From: CAITSH01 sp025356665
GTDB lineage: Bacteria > Pseudomonadota > Gammaproteobacteria > Burkholderiales > SG8-39
Direction of reading: 5' to 3'
Assembly: GCA_025356665.1 (NCBI GenBank)
Contig: JANXRV010000116.1
Span: forward strand, 14,740-78,739
Length of the DNA stretch: 64,000 nt
The position numbers and the translations under genes are program-made. Shown here one piece after another: positions 1 through 9,128 of this stretch; positions within the stretch are counted from its first letter, which is position 1; the number at the start of each line of letters is the position of its first letter. The notes under the pieces were generated by a model. That model had not been told where the DNA came from. It saw only the letters and a list, made by a program, of their open reading frames with translations, and did not search any database.

Positions 1-207
1 CATATGTTGCTCCATTAATCGACACTGCCTGCCCGATGCAAACCTGCCACTGCATAGTAAGGCACTTCGCCCCAAACCGAATCGGGCCGGCATTCAAGCC
101 GATGCCGCTGGGTGCGACGCACAAATTTCCAGCCGAATCCACAACACAAACGCGGTGCTAGACTAGGCGCGCGGCACCATGACCATTCATATCCGGAGGC
201 AATTTAA

Positions 208-1701
208 ATGAGCGTTCATTCCCGTAACACCCCCGAAAATCTTGTACCCGCCGAATCGGTGATGTTCCCCTCACCGATCCCGACGCAGTCGGTTTCCAGC
301 GACGAGTTCCTCCCCGCCCCGCAGACGCCGCGCCAAAAATTGTTTGAAGCGCGCATCAAGGAAGCGGGCACGCGCATGGCAAAAAAGCTGGGCATGAGCC
401 GCCGGCGGTTTTTCCAGTCAGCATCCGGCATGGCTGCAGCCTTCCTCGCCATGAACGACACCTACGGTCCCTTGTTCGGCGTCTCGCGTGCCGAAGCGGC
501 CGACCCGGCCGCCGCCAACGAGCGTGCAAAAAAACTCTCGGGCCAGTTCATCATGGACATGCACACGCACTTCCTGCGGCCGGGCACCAAGATCATGTCC
601 TTCGTCGCGCAGCGCTCGGCGGTGGGCAAGGCGGGCTGGAACGCCGCGCTTGGCGAAAAAGAACAAACTATCGAGGACCTGATGTTCCAGAACTACATCA
701 AGGAAATCTACCTTGATTCGGACACCAAGGTCGCCTGCATCAGCGGCGCGCCTTCCGAGGTGCCAGAGGACTGGTTCCTCACCAACAAAATGAAATACGA
801 CGCTCGCGCCAACGTCAACGCCATCGCCGGATCGCGCCGCATGATGTCGCACGCCATTTTCACCCCGGGCTACGACGGCTGGCTCGATGCCATCGACCGC
901 GATATCGCCACGCTCAAACCCGATTCGATGAAGGGCTACACCATCGGCGACAATACCAACAAACATCTCTCCAAGCACCCATGGTTGCTGGACGACGAGG
1001 CGCTGATCTACCCGGCCTACGAAAAATTCCTCAAGGCCGGCCTGAAGAACGTGTGCATACACAAGGGCCTGTTTAACCCGACCCTGGCAACGCAGTTCCC
1101 GCACTTGTTGCGCCATGCCATGGTGGGCGATGTGGCCAAGGCGGCCAAGGACTGGCCGCAACTCAACTTCATCATCTACCACGGTGCCTACCGCCTCGGC
1201 CCGGTATCCGATGCCTGGGATAGTTTCCAGAAAACCGGCCGCGTCGAATGGGTTTCTGATCTAGCCGACATCCCGGCCAAATACGGGGTCAAGAACATTT
1301 ACGCCGATGTCGGACAGTTGTTCGCACAGACCACCATCGCAGAACCGCGCCTGACCGCGGCGATGATGGGCATCCTGGTCAAGGGCCTTGGCGCGGACCA
1401 TGTCTGCTGGGGCACCGACGCTATCTGGACCGGCGCGCCGCAATGGCAGATCGAGGCGCTGCGCCGGCTGGAAATTCCCGAGGACATGCAAAAAAAATAC
1501 GGCTTCAAGCCGCTCGGGCCCGCCGACGGGCCGGTCAAGAACGCCATATTCGGCGGCAACAACGCACGACTGTACAACTACAAGCCGCAGATGCGCGCCG
1601 AACTGGAGAACGACAAGCTCGCGCAGTACAAGGAACTCTATGCGAAGCACGGCGCGGGGCGCACCAACCTCGCCTATGGCTTTGTCAGCAAGCAGGCGTG
1701 A
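208..1701 (+). CDS. Tat-exported amidohydrolase family protein
   Basis: A 497-residue metal-dependent TIM-barrel hydrolase of the amidohydrolase-2 family. A twin-arginine motif SRRRFFQ lies at residues 64-70, followed by a hydrophobic stretch ending near AEAAD, so the enzyme should be exported folded. After the signal, MDMHTHF gives the first metal pair (H119, H121). Later His residues in IYHGAYR and an Asp in CWGTDAIW complete the expected metal site. The start at 208 is backed by GGAGG at 194-198. It leaves 63 residues before the twin arginines, which is unusually long; an internal ATG at 394 would give a normal leader but lacks a good ribosome site. The substrate is unknown. The next gene is also a Tat-exported hydrolase, so the two may act on the same extracytoplasmic substrate, but a terminator separates them. 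Confidence 0.85.
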   Translation: MSVHSRNTPENLVPAESVMFPSPIPTQSVSSDEFLPAPQTPRQKLFEARIKEAGTRMAKKLGMSRRRFFQSASGMAAAFLAMNDTYGPLFGVSRAEAADPAAANERAKKLSGQFIMDMHTHFLRPGTKIMSFVAQRSAVGKAGWNAALGEKEQTIEDLMFQNYIKEIYLDSDTKVACISGAPSEVPEDWFLTNKMKYDARANVNAIAGSRRMMSHAIFTPGYDGWLDAIDRDIATLKPDSMKGYTIGDNTNKHLSKHPWLLDDEALIYPAYEKFLKAGLKNVCIHKGLFNPTLATQFPHLLRHAMVGDVAKAAKDWPQLNFIIYHGAYRLGPVSDAWDSFQKTGRVEWVSDLADIPAKYGVKNIYADVGQLFAQTTIAEPRLTAAMMGILVKGLGADHVCWGTDAIWTGAPQWQIEALRRLEIPEDMQKKYGFKPLGPADGPVKNAIFGGNNARLYNYKPQMRAELENDKLAQYKELYAKHGAGRTNLAYGFVSKQA

Positions 1702-1716
1702 GCGGTTTTTGAAACC

Positions 1717-1745
1717 ACAGGGCGGAATATGCCGCCCTGTTTCTT
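1717..1745 (+). terminator. Rho-independent terminator after the amidohydrolase gene
   Basis: A perfect 9-bp stem, ACAGGGCGG (1717-1725) with CCGCCCTGT (1732-1740), closes a 6-nt loop and is followed by a T-rich tail. It starts 15 nt after the upstream stop and ends just before the next gene. Confidence 0.75.
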
Positions 1746-1757
1746 ACTGGACGACAC

Positions 1758-2807
1758 ATGGATAACATGAATAACGATGGCGGATCGCGCCGTGAATTTT
1801 TCGGCATAACCGGGGCGGCCGCGGCAACGCTGGCTGTCGCGGCACTACCCACCGCCAACGCGCAGGCACAGGCAGCCCAATCCCGCGCGGGCACAGTGGC
1901 GGGTTTCGAGCACTGGACAAGCAAGCGCGCCGGCAACGACAATGTGCGGCTGTTCATGTGGCGCAAGCAGTTGCGCAACAGCACCGACAGCCGTGGCACC
2001 ATCCTGTTCGTGCACGGCTCGTCGGTATCCTCGACGCCGGTGTTCGACCTGCAGATACCCGGGCGGCCCGAGTCCTCGACCATGGACTGGTTCGCACGCC
2101 TCGGTTACGACACCTGGTGTTTCGACTGCGAGGGCTACGGCCGCTCGGACAAAACACGGCCGGTCAACGCCGATATCGCCTGCGGCGCCGATGACCTGGC
2201 GGCGGTGAGCGAATACATCATGAAGCAGAACGGCGGGCGGAAAATGCTGACCTACGGCTCATCCTCAGGCGCACTGCGTGCCGCCTTGTTCGCGCAGCGC
2301 CATCCTGAGCGCGTGCAACGCCTTGCGCTTGACGCCATGGTCTGGACCGGCGAGGGCAGCCCGACGCTGGCCGAGCGCAAGAAGCGCCTCGACGCCTACC
2401 GCGCCAACAACCGGCGCCCCATCGACCGCAACATGATCCGCAGCATTTTCACGCGCGATCACCCCGGCACCAGCGACCTCTCCATCGTCGAGGCCTTTGC
2501 CGACGCGGTGCTGGCGCTGGACACCTCGGTGCCCACCGGCACCTACCTCGACATGTCGGCCAACCTGCCGGTGTGCGACCCGGAAAAAATTGCCGTGCCC
2601 ACACTGATCATGCGCGGCCAATACGACGGCATCGCCAGCTTTCGCGACCTGGCGAATTTTTTCGAAAAACTACCCAATCCGGATAAGCAATTCAGCGTCA
2701 TGCCCGGTATCGCGCACACCAGCACGCGCTCGAAAAATTTCGCACTGGTCTACGACCTGCTCGAAGGCTGGTTCGGGCGGCCGGCACCGGTTTACACCGG
2801 AGTCTGA
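1758..2807 (+). CDS. Tat-exported alpha/beta hydrolase
   Basis: A 349-residue alpha/beta-hydrolase-fold protein. The N-terminus carries GSRREFFGITG followed by a hydrophobic Ala-rich stretch ending in ANAQA, a twin-arginine-type signal, so a periplasmic location is expected. The fold is shown by the oxyanion-region motif FVHGSS, by DCEGYGRSD, by the nucleophile elbow TYGSSSG (catalytic Ser) and by the C-terminal IAHTS with the catalytic His. An acidic residue in GQYDG is the likely third member of the triad. The substrate cannot be named. It follows the exported amidohydrolase on the same strand but lies beyond a terminator, so it may have its own promoter or depend on read-through. Confidence 0.85.
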   Translation: MDNMNNDGGSRREFFGITGAAAATLAVAALPTANAQAQAAQSRAGTVAGFEHWTSKRAGNDNVRLFMWRKQLRNSTDSRGTILFVHGSSVSSTPVFDLQIPGRPESSTMDWFARLGYDTWCFDCEGYGRSDKTRPVNADIACGADDLAAVSEYIMKQNGGRKMLTYGSSSGALRAALFAQRHPERVQRLALDAMVWTGEGSPTLAERKKRLDAYRANNRRPIDRNMIRSIFTRDHPGTSDLSIVEAFADAVLALDTSVPTGTYLDMSANLPVCDPEKIAVPTLIMRGQYDGIASFRDLANFFEKLPNPDKQFSVMPGIAHTSTRSKNFALVYDLLEGWFGRPAPVYTGV

Positions 2808-2890
2808 CTTCCCTGACAGGATAGCGGCGCGAGTCATGTCCGCAGCCTGGCGCTACCGGGCGGGGAAAACTCGGGGAGGCATGCCCGGCG

Positions 2891-3844
2891 TTACGACTGA
2901 CGGGCGCGCACCCTTCGCAGGTAGACATTGTTGGCGATCAACGCGCCTATCACCATCGCCCCGCCGGCAAACTCGGCGGCGGCGAAGCGGTGCCCCTGTA
3001 TGTGGCGAATAATAAAGGTCACAACCGGGATAAGGTTGAGCATCAGCATGGCGTTGAGCGAACCGATGCGTTGCGTGCCGGCGTTCCACCAGATCATGCC
3101 CAGAAACACGCCGGCGAAACTGAGAAACAGCAGCTGCCAGCCGATAGACGCGACCTCGCCGGCGCTAGGTACCTGCGCCCTGCCCAACGCGACCGCAATG
3201 GCCGTGACCGCCAGAATGCCCAGCGTGCCCGGAATCAGCGTCAGCGTCGTAAGCCGCAGCGCCGACCAGCCGCGAAAGCGCTCGCTCGCCATGGTGTAGG
3301 CCACCCAGCACATGGCGCCGGTGAACACCAGCAGGTTGCCGGTCATCGCGTCCTTGTCGATCAAATGGCCGATATCACCACGCGTGACCGCGAGGGCGAC
3401 GCCGGCAAAAGCTGTCACCACGCAGGCCAGGGTGAAATTGGCCGGACGGCGCCCGCGCACCAGCCAGTCTGCGAGCGCGGTCATGGATGGTTGCAAGGCC
3501 AGAATCACCGTCGCATGTTCGGGTGCCGACATGGCAAGGCCAAGGAACACCAGCACCGGCGAGCCGCACATGCCAACCACGCCGATGAGGGTCGCCGGCC
3601 AGAACTGGCCGTAATAATCAAAGGCGGTGCGGCCTTCACGCATGGCGTAAAGGGGAATCATCAGCAACAGGGCGAAGGCGTAGCGCATCGACGTCACGTG
3701 CAGCGCATCGACCACCTCAAAGGCGCTTTTTGCGACCGGAAACTGCGTGCCCCAAAGCAATACGGCGCCCAAGGCGAGCAAAAATCCGCCGGCTAGCCCG
3801 CCATCCACAACGCCGGAGGGGCCCCTCATCGCCGTGGTCTCCAA
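2891..3844 (-). CDS. DMT-superfamily EamA transporter
   Basis: A 317-residue inner-membrane protein built from two EamA repeats, about ten transmembrane helices. The first repeat opens with LALGAVLLWGTQFPVAKSAF, typical of the drug/metabolite transporter superfamily; the second starts near NLLVFTGAMCWVAYTMASE. Length and helix count fit the family, whose members usually export metabolites or amino acids. The substrate is unknown. It is convergent with the preceding alpha/beta hydrolase and divergent from htpX. Confidence 0.85.
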   Translation of the reverse strand: METTAMRGPSGVVDGGLAGGFLLALGAVLLWGTQFPVAKSAFEVVDALHVTSMRYAFALLLMIPLYAMREGRTAFDYYGQFWPATLIGVVGMCGSPVLVFLGLAMSAPEHATVILALQPSMTALADWLVRGRRPANFTLACVVTAFAGVALAVTRGDIGHLIDKDAMTGNLLVFTGAMCWVAYTMASERFRGWSALRLTTLTLIPGTLGILAVTAIAVALGRAQVPSAGEVASIGWQLLFLSFAGVFLGMIWWNAGTQRIGSLNAMLMLNLIPVVTFIIRHIQGHRFAAAEFAGGAMVIGALIANNVYLRRVRARQS

Positions 3845-4021
3845 ACCACGAACATGCTTGCGTAGTGCAACAACGCCTGGGCGAAAAAGGATGGGGGATG
3901 ACAGGATGCGTTCATTAGCCCGGTCTTTTTACCACGCGGGCCCCGGCGGCGTCGGGAGACCTTGAAATTAGCCGATGCGCCCCCATCTACATGATGTTTC
4001 GCAATAGCCCCGAGGTGGCGC

Positions 4022-4049
4022 TTGCGCGGTAAAGCCTTCAAGGTAGAAT
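4022..4049 (+). promoter_or_regulatory. Probable sigma-70 promoter of htpX
   Basis: TTGCGC (4022-4027) and TAGAAT (4044-4049) are 16 bp apart, about 90 bp before the htpX start, in an otherwise empty 298-bp gap. The TAGAAT form of the -10 box recurs before other genes in this window. This is inferred from sequence only. Confidence 0.5.
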
Positions 4050-4142
4050 CGCGCAAACTGCGGGGTCCCAAGCTTATCCGGCAAGCTCGGTAAGACTGCA
4101 ACCTGGTTGGCCCTTGCATTTGCTCACTCAAAGGAATCCCTT

Positions 4143-5018
4143 ATGAAACGCATCATCCTGTTTCTGGTGACCAACCTGGCAGTCATGCTGGTGCTGTCGG
4201 TGACCCTGCGCCTGCTCGGCGTGGATCGCTTCATGACGTCTCAAGGCCTGAACCTTGGCATGCTGCTCGCCTTCTCGCTGGTGGTGGGTTTTGGCGGCGC
4301 GTTCATTTCGCTGCTGATGTCCAAGCCCCTGGCCAAATGGTCCACCGGCGCGCAAATCCTCAACGGCACTGAAAACACCGATGCCGCCTGGCTGGTGGCC
4401 ACCGTGCACAAACTGGCCGATCGGGCCGGCATCAACATGCCCGAAGTGGCCATCTACGAGGGCGAACCGAATGCCTTCGCCACCGGCGCGTTCAAAAATT
4501 CCGCGCTGGTCGCCGTGTCCAGCGGCCTGCTGCAATCGATGACGCGCGAGGAAGTCGAGGCGGTGCTCGCCCATGAGGTGGCGCACATCGCCAACGGCGA
4601 CATGGTCACGCTCACACTGATCCAGGGCGTGGTCAACACCTTCGTTGTGTTCCTTGCCCGCGTGGTCGGTTATTTTGTCGACAAGGTCATACTGAAAAAT
4701 GACCGCGAAGGCACCGGCATTGGCTACTTCGTCACCGTTATCGCCTGCGAAATCGTGTTCGGTATCGCCGCCTCTATCATCGTCGCCTGGTTCTCGCGCC
4801 AGCGCGAATTCCGCGCCGATGCCGGCTCGGCGCAGTACGTGGGCAACGCCACACCGATGATCCACGCCTTGTCACGCCTCGGCGGCCTCACCCCGGGCGA
4901 GTTGCCCAAGTCGATGGCGATGGCCGGAATCAACGACAAGCCCGGCTTCATGGCTTTGTTCTCCAGCCATCCGCCGATAGAGCAGCGCATCGCCGCACTG
5001 CAGGCGCGAGGACGATAG
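4143..5018 (+). CDS. htpX: Membrane zinc protease HtpX
   Basis: A 291-residue M48-family integral-membrane metalloprotease that degrades damaged membrane proteins. Two N-terminal membrane segments (about residues 3-25 and 38-58) precede the zinc motif HEVAH (H144, E145, H148). Two further hydrophobic segments follow, then a second conserved region, REFRADAGSA, with the third zinc ligand Glu. Length and architecture match typical HtpX. The ATG at 4143 was chosen because it gives the family-typical N-terminus MKRIILFLVTN and follows AAAGGAAT; an upstream in-frame start at 4107 would add 12 unconserved residues. It is monocistronic, with its own promoter and a downstream hairpin. In other bacteria htpX is often induced by envelope or heat stress; no heat-shock promoter is evident here. 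Confidence 0.95.
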   Translation: MKRIILFLVTNLAVMLVLSVTLRLLGVDRFMTSQGLNLGMLLAFSLVVGFGGAFISLLMSKPLAKWSTGAQILNGTENTDAAWLVATVHKLADRAGINMPEVAIYEGEPNAFATGAFKNSALVAVSSGLLQSMTREEVEAVLAHEVAHIANGDMVTLTLIQGVVNTFVVFLARVVGYFVDKVILKNDREGTGIGYFVTVIACEIVFGIAASIIVAWFSRQREFRADAGSAQYVGNATPMIHALSRLGGLTPGELPKSMAMAGINDKPGFMALFSSHPPIEQRIAALQARGR

Positions 5019-5102
5019 GCGGCGCAAAGTTCCGAAAATGCCAATCTCAAAAGGACAAGGTGCCGGCTAACAAAGCACCCCACCTGATGCACGACTAACG
5101 CC

Positions 5103-5130
5103 AAGGGGCGGGACGCAAGTTCCGCCCCTT
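5103..5130. terminator. Hairpin terminator after htpX
   Basis: A perfect inverted repeat, AAGGGGCGG (5103-5111) with CCGCCCCTT (5122-5130), has a 10-nt loop. It lies 85 bp after the htpX stop. No long T-run follows, so termination strength is uncertain. Confidence 0.55.
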
Positions 5131-5167
5131 CGTTCATAATAGGGTCACAAGCTTTGGAGGAGGTCTT

Positions 5168-5281
5168 GTGGTTAATCCGGTTCATCCCGTCGTTCCATTC
5201 GTTCACGTCATCATCGGCGCAGGCCGCCGTTTGAGTTCACGCCAGCGCAAGCTGGCCGGACGGGGTCGCCGTGTCCGCTAG
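5168..5281 (+). other. 37-codon leader ORF that mimics the start of the next gene
   Basis: GGAGGAGG at 5156-5163, the strongest ribosome site in the neighbourhood, precedes a GTG at 5168. The ORF reads ...FVHVIIGAG... and then becomes Arg-rich, stopping at 5281, inside the first codons of the GMC oxidoreductase gene. The first half resembles the FAD-binding start of that enzyme (FDYVIVGAG), as if the 5' end had been partly duplicated and then frameshifted. It could be a translated leader coupled to the oxidoreductase or a dead duplication. Confidence 0.35.
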
Positions 5282-6905
5282 CACCAGCATCGGCCCGTTT
5301 GATTACGTCATCGTCGGCGCCGGGTCGGCGGGCTGCGTGCTGGCCAATCGCCTGTCCGCAGATCCCGATGTCGCCGTGCTGCTGCTGGAAGCCGGCGGCC
5401 AGGACGACTGGTTCTGGATCGATGTGCCGGTGGGCTACCTCTACACCATCGCCAATCCGCGCACCGATTGGTGCTACAAGACGACGCCCGACGCCGGACT
5501 GAACGGGCGCTCCATCCATTACGCGCGCGGCCGTGTGCTGGGCGGCTGCTCCTCCATCAACGCCATGGTCTACATGCGCGGCCAGCGCGAGGACTACGAC
5601 TACTGGGCGTCGCTAGGCAACCGCGGCTGGTCCTGGGACGAGGTGCTGCCCTATTTCATCAAGGTCGAAGACTACGAACACGGCGCGAGCGCGCTGCACG
5701 GCGCCGGCGGCGAGTTGCGCGTCGAGGAGCGGCGCGTGTCCTGGGAGATCCTCGACGCCTGGCGCGCGGCGGCGGCCGAGTGCGGCATCCCGAGCATCGC
5801 CGAGTTCAACCGGGGCGACAACACCGGCTGCGCCTACTTCCAGATGAACCAGCGCCGCGGCGTGCGCTGGAGTGCGACCAAGGCCTTTTTACGGCCGGCA
5901 CTTTCACGCAAGAACCTCACCGTCATGACCGAGGCGACGGTGACGCGTGTACGCACCGAAAAGCGCGACGGCGTGCTGCGCGCGAGCGGCATCGAGTTCA
6001 CGCATCCACGTCACGGTGCCTGCTTCGCCGGGGCAAAGTGCGAAACCATCCTCGCCGCCGGCTCCATCAGCTCGCCGCAACTGCTGCAGCTCTCCGGCAT
6101 AGGGCCGGCAACGCTGCTGTCGCAATTTGGCATCTCCCCGCAGCTGGACCTGCCCGGCGTGGGCGAAAACCTGCACGACCACCTGCAAATCCGCCTGCAA
6201 TACAAGGTCAGCAACACCACCACGCTCAACGAGCGTGCCAACAGTCTCATCGGCAAGGCGGCGATGGGGCTCGAGTACCTGCTATTCAAGACCGGGCCAA
6301 TGACCATGCCGCCCTCGCAACTGGGCGCCTTTGCCAAAAGCGACCCGGCGCAACCCACGCCCAACATCGAATGGCATGTGCAACCGCTGTCGCTGGATAA
6401 ATTCGGCGATCCGCTGCATGCGTTTCCGGCGATCACACCCAGCGTGGCCAACCTGCGTCCGAGTTCGCGCGGCTGGGTGCGCATCGTCTCGCCCGATCCG
6501 GCCGTCTACCCCGAGATCAAGCTCAATTACCTGTCCACCCCGGAGGACCGCAGGGTCGCGAACGATTCGGTGCGCTTCACACGACGCATCATGAAAGCCA
6601 AGGCTCTGGAGAAATTCGCCCCCGAGGAATTCAAGCCCGGCGCCCAGGTCGAAAGCGAAGAGGACCTGATCAAAGCCTGCGGCGACCTCGGCACGACGAT
6701 TTTTCATCCGGTCGGCACCTGCAAGATGGGCAGCGACCCGATGGCCGTGGTCGATGACCGCCTGCGCGTGCGCGGTGTCGCCGCCTTGCGCGTGGTGGAC
6801 GCCTCCATCATGCCGCGCATCACCTCGGGTAATACCAACGCACCCACCTACCTCATTGCCGAGCGCGCCAGCGAATTCATTCGCGCCGACAGAAAAAAAA
6901 CATAG
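5271..6905 (+). CDS. GMC-family FAD oxidoreductase (choline dehydrogenase-like)
   Basis: A 544-residue flavoprotein of the glucose-methanol-choline family, which oxidises alcohols to aldehydes. The ADP-binding motif VIVGAGSAGCVLANRL lies at about residues 13-28. The GMC signature around ARGRVLGGCSSINAMVYMRG and the second signature GSISSPQLLQLSGIGP are both present. The C-terminal block HPVGTCKMG...DASIMPRITSGNTNAP supplies the active-site His and Asn. The start is a GTG at 5271 overlapping the short leader ORF. It is followed after 37 bp by a Bug-type receptor gene, so an alcohol or acid imported by that system may be its substrate; this is inference. A quinone or electron-transfer acceptor is more likely than oxygen for this bacterial branch. 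Confidence 0.92.
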   Translation: MSASTSIGPFDYVIVGAGSAGCVLANRLSADPDVAVLLLEAGGQDDWFWIDVPVGYLYTIANPRTDWCYKTTPDAGLNGRSIHYARGRVLGGCSSINAMVYMRGQREDYDYWASLGNRGWSWDEVLPYFIKVEDYEHGASALHGAGGELRVEERRVSWEILDAWRAAAAECGIPSIAEFNRGDNTGCAYFQMNQRRGVRWSATKAFLRPALSRKNLTVMTEATVTRVRTEKRDGVLRASGIEFTHPRHGACFAGAKCETILAAGSISSPQLLQLSGIGPATLLSQFGISPQLDLPGVGENLHDHLQIRLQYKVSNTTTLNERANSLIGKAAMGLEYLLFKTGPMTMPPSQLGAFAKSDPAQPTPNIEWHVQPLSLDKFGDPLHAFPAITPSVANLRPSSRGWVRIVSPDPAVYPEIKLNYLSTPEDRRVANDSVRFTRRIMKAKALEKFAPEEFKPGAQVESEEDLIKACGDLGTTIFHPVGTCKMGSDPMAVVDDRLRVRGVAALRVVDASIMPRITSGNTNAPTYLIAERASEFIRADRKKT

Positions 6906-6942
6906 TCAAAAAACAACGCAATACTTCAACGGAGGAATCACC

Positions 6943-7932
6943 ATGCTGCGCACACTGCCAGCCACGTTTGCAATCTGCCTTGCCACGACCCTGGGCATGG
7001 GCGCGGCACAAAGCCAAGCGCAGGCCCAGGCCCAAACCTGGCCGGCGAAGCCGGCGCGCATCATGGTCGGCGCTTCCGCGGGCGGCGGCACCGATATCAT
7101 CGCGCGCATGCTGGCCGAGAAATACCAGACGGTGTTCGGCCAGCCCTTCATCGTCGAGAACCGCCCGGGCGCGGCCAACACCATCGCCGCAGAGCTCACC
7201 GCCAAGGCGGCGCCCGACGGCCATACGCTGCTACTTGCCACCAACACCGCGCAGGCCATCGCACCGCACCTGATGAAACTCAGCTTCGACCCGATCAAGG
7301 ACCTGACCCCGGTGGCGCTGATCGTGGTGGTGCCCAACGTGGTGGTGGCGGGCCCGCAGGTCGCCGCATCCAACATCAAGGATCTGGTCGGCTTGATCAA
7401 GGCCAAGCCGGGCACGTTTTCCTGCGGGTCCTCTGGCACCGGCAGCACGCAGCACCTCGCCTGCCAGGCCTTCGCGCTGGCGACCGGCGCGCCCATCATG
7501 CACATCCCCTACAAGGGCTCGGCGCAGGCCCTCACCGACCTGGTGGGCGGACAAATCCAGTTGTCCTTCGATACCACCTCCTCGGCCATGAGTTTCATCA
7601 AGAGCGGCAAGGTCAAGGTGCTGGCCACCATGACCGCCAAGCGCGTGGGCGAAATCCCCGATGTGCCGACGCTGGCCGAGTCCGGCGTGCCGGGCGTGGA
7701 AATGAGCACCTGGTACGGCCTGTTCGTCACCGCCGGCACGCCCAGGGAAGTCGTGGCAAAACTCTACGCCGAGACGATGAAGGTGTTGCAACTGCCGGAC
7801 GTGCAAAAACGCCTCGCCGGACTGGGCGGCGAACCCGGAGCGCTCACCTCCGAACAATTCGCCGCAATGAACAAGGCCGACTTCGAGCGCTCGGGCAAGC
7901 TGATCAAAGACGCCAATATCAAGATTGAGTAG
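6943..7932 (+). CDS. Bug/TctC-type tripartite tricarboxylate receptor 1
   Basis: A 329-residue periplasmic solute receptor. A signal peptide (MLRTLPATFAICLATTLGMG...) ends near residue 27 at QAQ, followed by the family pattern WPAKPARIMVGASAGGGTDIIARMLAEK. Other hallmarks are the FIVENRPGAA ligand-loop region, the DGHTLL strand and the HIPYKGSAQALTDLVGGQIQ block. ATG 6943 follows GGAGG (6931-6935); the longer upstream reading lies inside the oxidoreductase gene in another frame. Bug proteins bind carboxylates or aromatic acids for a TctA/TctB membrane pair, but no such pair is in this window. It probably belongs to one operon with the GMC gene. Confidence 0.92.
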   Translation: MLRTLPATFAICLATTLGMGAAQSQAQAQAQTWPAKPARIMVGASAGGGTDIIARMLAEKYQTVFGQPFIVENRPGAANTIAAELTAKAAPDGHTLLLATNTAQAIAPHLMKLSFDPIKDLTPVALIVVVPNVVVAGPQVAASNIKDLVGLIKAKPGTFSCGSSGTGSTQHLACQAFALATGAPIMHIPYKGSAQALTDLVGGQIQLSFDTTSSAMSFIKSGKVKVLATMTAKRVGEIPDVPTLAESGVPGVEMSTWYGLFVTAGTPREVVAKLYAETMKVLQLPDVQKRLAGLGGEPGALTSEQFAAMNKADFERSGKLIKDANIKIE

Positions 7933-7954
7933 TGCGATAGAACTAAAAACACAG

Positions 7955-8067
7955 GTGTCATTGCGCAGTCCCCTCCGGGGATAAACTTCGCGAAGCAATG
8001 TCGTCGTATTTGCGAATGACACCGTACTTCCACAAGATTGCTTCGTCGCTTCGCTCCTCGCAATGAC
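7955..8067. repeat. Dispersed palindromic repeat (REP-like)
   Basis: GTGTCATTGCG at 7955 pairs with GCGAATGACAC (8012-8022), and a second unit reads AGATTGCTTCGTCGCTTCGC followed by TCCTCGCAATGAC up to 8067. This is the widespread proteobacterial extragenic element based on GTCATTGCGAGGAGCG and its complement. It occupies the gap before the PdxA-type gene and would have to be translated if the longer upstream start of that gene were used. Confidence 0.7.
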
Positions 8068-8094
8068 GAAGCAGTAACCCTTATCGGACCCACC

Positions 8095-9111
8095 ATGACC
8101 AAACCCACCATTGCCCTGTTTGCCGGCGACCCGGCCGGCGTCGGCCCCGAACTCATCGCCAAGCTGCTTGCCGATGGCAGCGCCGCCAAGCAGGCCAACA
8201 TCCTGCTCATCACCAGTCGCAGCGTGCTGCAAGAAGCGGTGCAACTCAGTGCAAAGCCCTTTGCGTTTGTCGGCGGCGATGCGCCGGCGGCGGGCGCGCG
8301 GCGTGACCTGGACATGCCCCTGCTGCTCAACTGGCCCGGCCTCGATGCCGCGGACTTCGAGCGCGGCAAGGTCACGCCCAAGAACGGCAAGTTCATGCTC
8401 GATGGTCTCGCCCTGGGTGTGGCTCTGTGTCGGAGCGGCGCCGCCGATGCGCTGTGCTTTGCTCCGCTAAACAAGGGCGCATTGCGCGCCGGCGGCATGA
8501 ACCACCCGGACGAAATGCACTGGTTCGCCGATGTGCTCCAGTTCACCGGCACCTGCGTCGAACTGAATGTGCTCGAGGGCCTGTGGACCTCGCGCGTCAC
8601 CTCGCATGTGCCGCTGAAGGATGTCAGCGCCATGCTGAGCCGCGAAAAAGTCGCCGAGGCGGTGCAATTGATCACACAAAGCCTGCAGGCGGCCGGCCTC
8701 ACGCAGCCGCGCATCGCGGTGTGCGGCTTCAACCCGCACAACGGCGACAACGGCTCTTACGGCCGCGAGGAGATAGACATCATAGAGCCGGGCGTGGAAC
8801 TGGCGCGCAAACAGGGCTTTCCGGCCGACGGCCCCTTCCCCGCCGACACGGTATTTGTCCGCGCCATCAAAAAGGACGGCGGCTACGACGGCGTGGTGAC
8901 GATGTACCACGACCAGGGGCAGATCGCCATGAAGTTGATGGGCTTTGAACGCGGCGTCACCGTGCAAGGCGGCCTGCCCATCACCATCACCACGCCCGCC
9001 CACGGCACCGCCTACGACATCGCCGGCAAGGGTGTCGCCAACATCGGCGCGATGCAAAACGCTTTTGCGCTGGCCTGTAAGATGGGCATGACGCAGCGAC
9101 GTGCGCGCTAG
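8095..9111 (+). CDS. pdxA: PdxA-family 4-hydroxythreonine-4-phosphate dehydrogenase
   Basis: A 338-residue NAD-dependent dehydrogenase of the PdxA family. The N-terminus reads FAGDPAGVGPELIAKLL, the family signature. Metal-site segments MNHPDEMHW and MYHDQGQIAMKLMG and the closing PAHGTAYDIAGKG are all present. Canonical PdxA makes the pyridoxine precursor 3-amino-1-hydroxyacetone phosphate. The catabolic paralogues (PdxA2) act on phosphorylated sugar acids such as 4-phosphothreonate. The setting next to a Bug receptor and a decarboxylase, away from ksgA or surA, favours a catabolic role, but sequence alone does not decide. ATG 8095 was chosen because upstream in-frame sequence is the dispersed repeat. 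Confidence 0.85.
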   Translation: MTKPTIALFAGDPAGVGPELIAKLLADGSAAKQANILLITSRSVLQEAVQLSAKPFAFVGGDAPAAGARRDLDMPLLLNWPGLDAADFERGKVTPKNGKFMLDGLALGVALCRSGAADALCFAPLNKGALRAGGMNHPDEMHWFADVLQFTGTCVELNVLEGLWTSRVTSHVPLKDVSAMLSREKVAEAVQLITQSLQAAGLTQPRIAVCGFNPHNGDNGSYGREEIDIIEPGVELARKQGFPADGPFPADTVFVRAIKKDGGYDGVVTMYHDQGQIAMKLMGFERGVTVQGGLPITITTPAHGTAYDIAGKGVANIGAMQNAFALACKMGMTQRRAR

Positions 9112-9128
9112 CCCGCCAGGGAATACCC

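Noticed and set aside
1..207. A gene at the left edge of the window
   Set aside because: No coding frame with a recognisable product was found; the stretch appears to be the leader of the amidohydrolase gene, with a weak TAGACT box at 159-164.
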